Shown here in pieces: positions 6,302 to 9,715 of a stretch of DNA of 9,715 nucleotides (within the stretch, counting starts at the first letter, position 1; the number at the start of each line of letters is the position of its first letter). The notes below the pieces were generated by a model, which worked only from the letters and a program-made list of their open reading frames with translations, did not search any database and was not told the DNA's origin. The translations under genes were made by a program, and so were the position numbers. Location: positions 1 through 9,715 of the forward strand of contig JACDAG010000503.1 in assembly GCA_013695565.1 (NCBI GenBank). The letters run 5' to 3'. The stretch is from Bradyrhizobium sp. Lineage in GTDB: Bacteria; Pseudomonadota; Alphaproteobacteria; Rhizobiales; Xanthobacteraceae.

Positions 6302-6939
6302 GTCTCGATGAAATTGCGGCCTTCGGAAGCATTCGCCAGCTTCTTGCGCAGCTTGCAGATGAAGACGTCGATGATCTTCAGCTCGGGCTCGTCCATGCCG
6401 CCATAGAGGTGATTGAGGAACATTTCCTTGGTGAGGGTGGTACCCTTGCGGAGCGAGAGCAGCTCCAGCATCTGGTATTCCTTGCCCGTCAGGTGGACGC
6501 GCTGGCCACCGACCTCGACCGTCTTGGTGTCGAGATTGACCACGAGATCGCCGGTCTGGATCACCGATTGGGCGTGGCCTTTGGAACGGCGCACGATCGC
6601 GTGGATGCGGGCGACCAGTTCGTCCTTGTGGAAGGGCTTGGTCATGTAGTCGTCGGCACCGACGCCGAGGCCCTTGACCTTGTCCTCGATGCCGGCGAGG
6701 CCGGAGAGGATCAGAATGGGGGTCTTGATCTTCGACACCCGAAGCTGCTTCAGCACGTCGTAACCGGACATGTCGGGCAGATTGAGGTCGAGAAGGATAA
6801 TGTCGTAATCGTACAACTTACCGAGATCGACGCCTTCTTCCCCGAGATCCGTCGTATAGACGTTAAAACTCTCGGATTTAAGCATCAGCTCGATCGACTG
6901 CGCGACGGCGCTGTCATCTTCTATCAGCAAAACGCGCAT
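6238..6939 (-). CDS. ctrA: Cell-cycle response regulator CtrA
   Basis: The protein has 233 residues, the usual CtrA length. The receiver domain begins MRVLLIEDDSAVAQSIELML, with acidic residues E7/D8/D9 and phospho-acceptor D51 in LLDLNLPDMSGYDVL, and has the conserved MTKPFHKDELVARIHAIVRRSKGH segment. The DNA-binding domain includes LTGKEYQMLELLSLRKGTTLTKEMFLNHLYGGMDEPELKIIDVFICKLRKK, which is nearly invariant among alphaproteobacterial CtrA proteins. CtrA is the master regulator of the cell cycle, flagellar and motility genes, acting when phosphorylated through CckA-ChpT. The short C-terminal tail ends in IPA; in Caulobacter the CtrA tail is a ClpXP degradation signal ending in AA. The gene is divergent from fliI-fliJ, and AGGGGAC is its likely ribosome site. 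Its upstream region has GANTC and CtrA-type sites, pointing to methylation-dependent and self-regulated transcription. Confidence 0.98.
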   Translation of the reverse strand: MRVLLIEDDSAVAQSIELMLKSESFNVYTTDLGEEGVDLGKLYDYDIILLDLNLPDMSGYDVLKQLRVSKIKTPILILSGLAGIEDKVKGLGVGADDYMTKPFHKDELVARIHAIVRRSKGHAQSVIQTGDLVVNLDTKTVEVGGQRVHLTGKEYQMLELLSLRKGTTLTKEMFLNHLYGGMDEPELKIIDVFICKLRKKLANASEGRNFIETVWGRGYVLREPHEVEERIPA

Positions 6940-7014
6940 GCCAGTCCCCTATAGTCGCCGCTCCGGGCGTCAGGTCGGCCGCACTTGCGGCACTCAAAAC
7001 GCCTTTGAACAACT

Positions 7015-7173
7015 GATTCGGATCCTGACCACATATGGTTAACAAATACTGATTCGTGTTCGCAAGCTCTAACCGTGCAATTTTTATCGAATCGCCCTAA
7101 GATATTGCGTCGAAGCAGTTTTTCTCGTTCAGGTTCCACATTAAGAGACGGGCCTAACCGACTCCCGCGACTC
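7015..7173. promoter_or_regulatory. Cluster of five GANTC (CcrM methylation) sites upstream of ctrA
   Basis: GANTC occurs at 7015-7019 (GATTC), 7051-7055 (GATTC), 7089-7093 (GAATC), 7160-7164 (GACTC) and 7169-7173 (GACTC). By chance fewer than one is expected in 159 bases at even composition. GANTC is the target of the alphaproteobacterial cell-cycle methyltransferase CcrM, and in Caulobacter hemimethylation of such a site controls the ctrA P1 promoter. The sites are seen; methylation control here is inferred. Confidence 0.6.
7035..7042 (-). promoter_or_regulatory. CtrA half-box TTAACCAT upstream of ctrA
   Basis: The minus strand reads TTAACCAT exactly, the known short CtrA recognition motif, about 96 bases before the ctrA start codon. 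It sits between the two copies of ACTGATTCG. If TTAACC is used as a -35 element, a 17-base spacer places the -10 over the GANTC site at 7015-7019. It suggests direct self-regulation of ctrA. Confidence 0.5.
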
Positions 7174-7227
7174 ACCCTTCTTCTGATGGGCAAGCGCTCT
7201 CAGTCACCAAAGACAGTGACGCAATGA

Positions 7228-7255
7228 TTAACGATGCGGGTAAACACGAGGTTAA
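7228..7255 (+). promoter_or_regulatory. Candidate CtrA sites upstream of fliI
   Basis: TTAACGAT (7228-7235) differs from the TTAACCAT half-motif at one base. TAAA-N7-TTAA (7241-7255) differs from the full TTAA-N7-TTAA box at one base. Both lie 40-67 bases before the fliI start codon, a sensible position for activation. In Caulobacter the early flagellar genes are CtrA targets. Imperfect matches, so only suggestive. Confidence 0.4.
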
Positions 7256-7294
7256 GCGCTCCCTTCAAAAGCGCGGAAACTTAAGGTTTTCGCA

Positions 7295-8620
7295 ATGAAG
7301 GCGCTCGCGGAACAGATCGGCGACGTCGACGGCGTCAATATATATGGCCGTGTCGTCGGCGTGCGCGGGCTGATGGTCGAGATCGCGGGACCGATTCACG
7401 CGATGTCGGTCGGCGCCCGGATCGTGATCGAGACCGGCGGCAACCGCTTCATCCCGGCCGAGGTGATCGGCTTCTCCGGAAATAATGCCGTCGTGATGCC
7501 GTTCGCCGGCCTCGACGGCGTCAGGCGCGGCTGCCGCGCCGTGATCGCCAATGCGGCGGGTCAGGTGCGGCCGTCGTCGTCCTGGCTCGGCCGCGTGCTC
7601 AATGCGATGGGGGAACCGATCGACGGCAAGGGGCCGTTGACGCAGGGACCGTCGCCGATGCCGTATCGGAACTCGCCGCCGCCGGCACATTCGCGGCAAC
7701 GGGTCGGCGCCCCGCTCGATCTTGGCGTCCGCGCCCTGAATACGTTCCTGACCTGCTGCCGGGGCCAGCGGCTCGGCATCTTCGCCGGCTCCGGCGTCGG
7801 CAAATCGGTGCTGCTGTCGATGCTGGCACGTAATGTCGACGCGGATATCACGGTCATCGGGCTGATCGGCGAACGTGGCCGCGAGGTGCAGGAGTTTTTG
7901 CAGGACGACCTCGGCGACGAGGGCCTGGCGCGCTCGGTGGTGGTGGTGGCGACCTCCGATGAGCCGGCATTGATGCGGCGGCAAGCGGCGTATCTGACGC
8001 TGGCGATTTCCGAATATTTTCGCGATGAAGGCAAGGATGTGCTGTGCCTGATGGATTCGGTGACGCGCTTTGCGATGGCGCAGCGCGAGATCGGGCTGTC
8101 GGCGGGCGAACCACCGACCGCTAAGGGCTACACGCCGACGGTGTTCACCGAATTGCCGAAGCTTCTGGAGCGGGCCGGGCCCGGCACCAGCGCCGGCACC
8201 ATCACAGGCATCTTCACCGTGCTGGTCGATGGCGACGACCATAATGAGCCGATCGCCGACGCCGTGCGCGGCATCCTGGACGGCCACGTCGTGATGCAGC
8301 GCTCGATCGCCGAGCGCGGGCGTTTTCCCGCGATCAACGTCCTCAAATCGGTCTCCCGGACCATGCCGAAATCGGCCGATCAGGCCTATCTGCCCGTGAT
8401 CATGCGGGGACGTCAGGTGATGGCGACCTACGCCGATATGGAGGAACTGATCCGGCTCGGGGCCTACCGGGCGGGGTCGAGCGCCGAGGTTGACGAGGCG
8501 ATACGGCTGCATGAGCCGCTGGAAGGGTTCCTTCGGCAGGACAAGGGCGAAAAAGCAAGCCTGGCCGACGGCTACCAGCAATTGGCGCAGATCCTGACTA
8601 ATTTGGAAACGGAACGCTAA
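7295..8620 (+). CDS. fliI: Flagellar export apparatus ATPase FliI
   Basis: The protein has 441 residues, the normal size. It is the F1-beta-like hexameric ATPase of the flagellar type III export machine, on the cytoplasmic face, and helps unload substrates. Walker A is GIFAGSGVGKS (161-171, K170), the catalytic segment GLIGERGREVQEF has E193/R194, and Walker B is LCLMDSVTRFA (250-260, D254). Further conserved parts are MGEPIDGKGPL (105-115), the KGYTPTVFTELPKLLERAG segment and SVSRTMP near residue 350. ATG 7295 gives a complete N-terminal domain; AAGG at 7284-7287 is a modest ribosome site. It is divergent from ctrA and followed by fliJ, a linkage expected in this lineage. Confidence 0.97.
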   Translation: MKALAEQIGDVDGVNIYGRVVGVRGLMVEIAGPIHAMSVGARIVIETGGNRFIPAEVIGFSGNNAVVMPFAGLDGVRRGCRAVIANAAGQVRPSSSWLGRVLNAMGEPIDGKGPLTQGPSPMPYRNSPPPAHSRQRVGAPLDLGVRALNTFLTCCRGQRLGIFAGSGVGKSVLLSMLARNVDADITVIGLIGERGREVQEFLQDDLGDEGLARSVVVVATSDEPALMRRQAAYLTLAISEYFRDEGKDVLCLMDSVTRFAMAQREIGLSAGEPPTAKGYTPTVFTELPKLLERAGPGTSAGTITGIFTVLVDGDDHNEPIADAVRGILDGHVVMQRSIAERGRFPAINVLKSVSRTMPKSADQAYLPVIMRGRQVMATYADMEELIRLGAYRAGSSAEVDEAIRLHEPLEGFLRQDKGEKASLADGYQQLAQILTNLETER

Positions 8621-8727
8621 CTTTGTCAGGCCATCATCCCGGCCACGAATAGTCATGCTGGCGGGGCCCCCGGGGGAAGCCGGCTTTGTCCCGCGTTCAG
8701 ATTGGGACTTCTGGGGAGTATGAGTCG

Positions 8728-9147
8728 ATGAAGTCACGTGAAACGCTGATCCGCCTGAAGAAGTTCCAGGTCGATGAAAAGCGCCGACGGGTTACCCAGA
8801 TCGAAGGCATGATCGCTGATTTCCAGCGCATGTCGGTCGATCTCGAGCGCGAAATCCAGACCGAACAGGACCGGGCCGGGATCAACGATCCCTCCCACTT
8901 CGCCTATCCGACCTATGCCAAGGCGGCGATCCAGCGGCGCGAGAACCTGACCCGTTCGGCCGACGAACTCCGCATCCAGCTCGAGGATGCCAAGAGCCTG
9001 CTGAGCGAAGCCTTCGAAGAACTCAAGAAGGTCGAATTGCTCGACGAGCGTGACCAGGCGCGCGAACGCGCCGAGGAGAACGCCCGCGAGCAGGCCGATA
9101 TGGACTCCATCGGGTTGATGCGCGCCCGTCTCGGCGCCATCGCCTGA
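8728..9147 (+). CDS. fliJ: Flagellar export chaperone/escort FliJ
   Basis: The protein has 139 residues and is strongly charged, with heptad-like patterns through most of its length (about 5-70 and 75-130), as expected for the two-helix antiparallel coiled coil of FliJ. FliJ inserts into the FliI ring, like the gamma subunit of F1, and promotes export. I chose ATG 8728 (MKSRETLIRLKKFQVDEKRR), which has GGGGAG about 10 bases upstream; a TTG start at 8686 would add 14 residues of non-conserved sequence. The gene lies 107 bases after fliI, a longer gap than usual for the pair. Sequence conservation in FliJ is low, so the call rests on size, coiled coil, the N-terminal pattern and position. Confidence 0.9.
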   Translation: MKSRETLIRLKKFQVDEKRRRVTQIEGMIADFQRMSVDLEREIQTEQDRAGINDPSHFAYPTYAKAAIQRRENLTRSADELRIQLEDAKSLLSEAFEELKKVELLDERDQARERAEENAREQADMDSIGLMRARLGAIA

Positions 9148-9180
9148 CGTCTTAGCCTCTTCCATCCGATCGTCGAAAAG

Positions 9181-9205
9181 CCCGGGCCGCGAGGTCCGGG
9201 TTTTT
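9181..9205 (+). terminator. Rho-independent terminator after fliJ
   Basis: CCCGGGCC-GCGA-GGTCCGGG forms an 8-bp stem with one G-U pair, followed by TTTTTC. It lies about 33 bases after the fliJ stop and should end the fliI-fliJ transcript before the sigma factor gene. Confidence 0.88.
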
Positions 9206-9232
9206 CTTTGATAATGTCCACAGACAGGCGTC

Positions 9233-9261
9233 TTGGTGGCTGGTTTGCCGCAAGGTATGCT
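9233..9261 (+). promoter_or_regulatory. Weak candidate promoter for the ECF sigma gene
   Basis: TTGGTG, a 17-base spacer and TATGCT fit a housekeeping promoter loosely, between the fliJ terminator and the sigma factor start 64 bases downstream. No clear ECF-type autoregulatory motif was found here. Confidence 0.3.
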
Positions 9262-9324
9262 AGGAGGGTTCTCGATACCTCCGGCGTAAAGCGCGATGGG
9301 GGTTCGCGATTTGGGGGACGCTGA

Positions 9325-9715
9325 ATGCTGACGCCAGCAGAACTGGTCTGGCTGATTGCCGCGGTTGCGAAGGGGGATGAGGCCGCTTTTGAGCGGCTTT
9401 ACGCCGCCACGCGCGCGAAACTCTTCGGTGTCGTTCTCCGTATCTTGCGGCGACAGGATCTTGCCGAGGAGGTCATTCAGGAGGCTTACGTCAAGATCTG
9501 GAACAGCGCCGGGCAGTTCAATCCGGCGCTCGCTTCACCGATTACGTGGATGGCGTCGATCGCGCGCAACCGGGCGATCGATGTCGTGCGCAAGAAGAGC
9601 GAGGTTTCGATCGAGGAGGAGCCGACCGCGATGGAAGTGGCGGCCGATTCGCCGGATCCGCTGGCGCGACGCGAGATGACGGAAGAGCTGAAGCGGTTGC
9701 TGGAATGCGTCGGCC
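9325..9715 (+). CDS. ECF-family RNA polymerase sigma factor (SigK/RskA-type), 3' end cut by window edge
   Basis: I translated 130 codons from ATG 9325 to the edge. The sigma region 2 is clear: KGDEAAFERLYAATRAKLFGV (16-36), DLAEEVIQEAYVKIWNSAGQF (45-65) and TWMASIARNRAIDVVRKK (74-91). An acidic linker (92-112) precedes the start of region 4 (EELKRLLECVG, 120-130), where the helix-turn-helix is still missing. GGGGGACG about 5 bases before the ATG serves as ribosome site. The start MLTPAELVWLIAAVAKGDEAAF is typical of the group paired with an RskA-like membrane anti-sigma factor, which would be expected just beyond the window. Its target promoters are unknown. Confidence 0.93.
   Translation, partial: MLTPAELVWLIAAVAKGDEAAFERLYAATRAKLFGVVLRILRRQDLAEEVIQEAYVKIWNSAGQFNPALASPITWMASIARNRAIDVVRKKSEVSIEEEPTAMEVAADSPDPLARREMTEELKRLLECVG

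Larger units (their letters stand above)
6940..7294. promoter_or_regulatory. Divergent ctrA / fliI regulatory region (355 bp without a gene)
   Basis: I see no convincing gene here; a minus-strand reading of 89 codons overlapping the ctrA start has no family features. The region is visibly richer in A and T than its surroundings. It holds five GANTC sites (7015, 7051, 7089, 7160, 7169), a 9-base direct repeat ACTGATTCG (7012-7020 and 7048-7056, 36 bases apart), a CtrA half-box TTAACCAT, and CtrA-like sites before fliI. A long distance between the two start codons fits separate, regulated promoters in each direction. Confidence 0.7.

Noticed and set aside
4989..6332. A 447-codon minus-strand open frame spanning the cytochrome gene and the ctrA 3' end
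   Set aside because: It is an alternative frame of the P460-cupredoxin gene and runs through two terminators. Its internal similarity only reflects the direct repeats.
6265..6954. A 229-codon plus-strand open frame opposite ctrA
   Set aside because: It is antisense to the highly conserved ctrA, and its composition fits a mirror frame.
6924..7193. A small minus-strand protein with CxxC-like cysteines (ECRKCG) upstream of ctrA
   Set aside because: It overlaps the ctrA start in another frame, has no ribosome site that I can see, and lies in a region rich in regulatory motifs. Two cysteine pairs alone are too little.
7265..8737. A 490-codon open frame on the minus strand opposite fliI
   Set aside because: It lies fully antisense to a convincing fliI, is rich in His, Arg and Pro as expected for a shadow frame in GC-rich DNA, and shows no domain.
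1..9715. CRISPR arrays, tRNA or rRNA genes, insertion sequences, integrases or toxin-antitoxin pairs
   Set aside because: I found no regularly spaced repeats, no cloverleaf or rRNA-like stretch and no transposase or integrase motif in any frame that I read.

Overview
The window looks like a chromosomal segment of a GC-rich alphaproteobacterium, most likely Bradyrhizobium or a close relative (Nitrobacteraceae). The reasons are a CtrA cell-cycle regulator divergent from fliI-fliJ, alphaproteobacterial-type flagellar proteins, the composition, and the style of the accessory genes. This assignment is inference from gene content; no database search was possible.

Left part (1-1893, minus strand): a tight three-gene operon in the order DUF350 membrane protein, DUF1190 Ser/Gly-rich protein, glutathionylspermidine-synthase-like ATP-grasp enzyme. 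It matches the E. coli yjfL-yjfM-yjfC arrangement. The enzyme runs off the left edge of the window, about 30 residues short of the usual length.

Middle-left (1983-5085): a secreted OB-fold/PepSY protein (minus, with its own terminator) is divergent from a PhoP/PhoQ-like response regulator and histidine kinase (plus). The 175-bp shared promoter region holds GTTCA direct repeats with an 11-bp period, a plausible operator for the regulator.

Middle (5116-6301): a periplasmic cytochrome P460 fused to a C-terminal cupredoxin domain (minus) lies between two imperfect direct repeats of about 136-139 bp. The right repeat is the true 3' end and terminator of ctrA. The left one is a diverged but frame-preserving relic of the same segment, and it now supplies the terminator of the cytochrome gene. 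This suggests a small gene cassette inserted at, or duplicated around, the 3' end of ctrA.

Right part (6238-9147): ctrA (minus) and fliI-fliJ (plus) are divergent across a 355-bp regulatory region. That region has five GANTC sites (CcrM methylation target) within 159 bp, a perfect TTAACCAT CtrA half-box on the ctrA side, and CtrA-like sites just before fliI. This layout fits methylation- and CtrA-controlled expression of ctrA and the flagellar export ATPase genes. After a strong terminator behind fliJ, an ECF sigma factor gene (plus) starts at 9325 and runs off the right edge.
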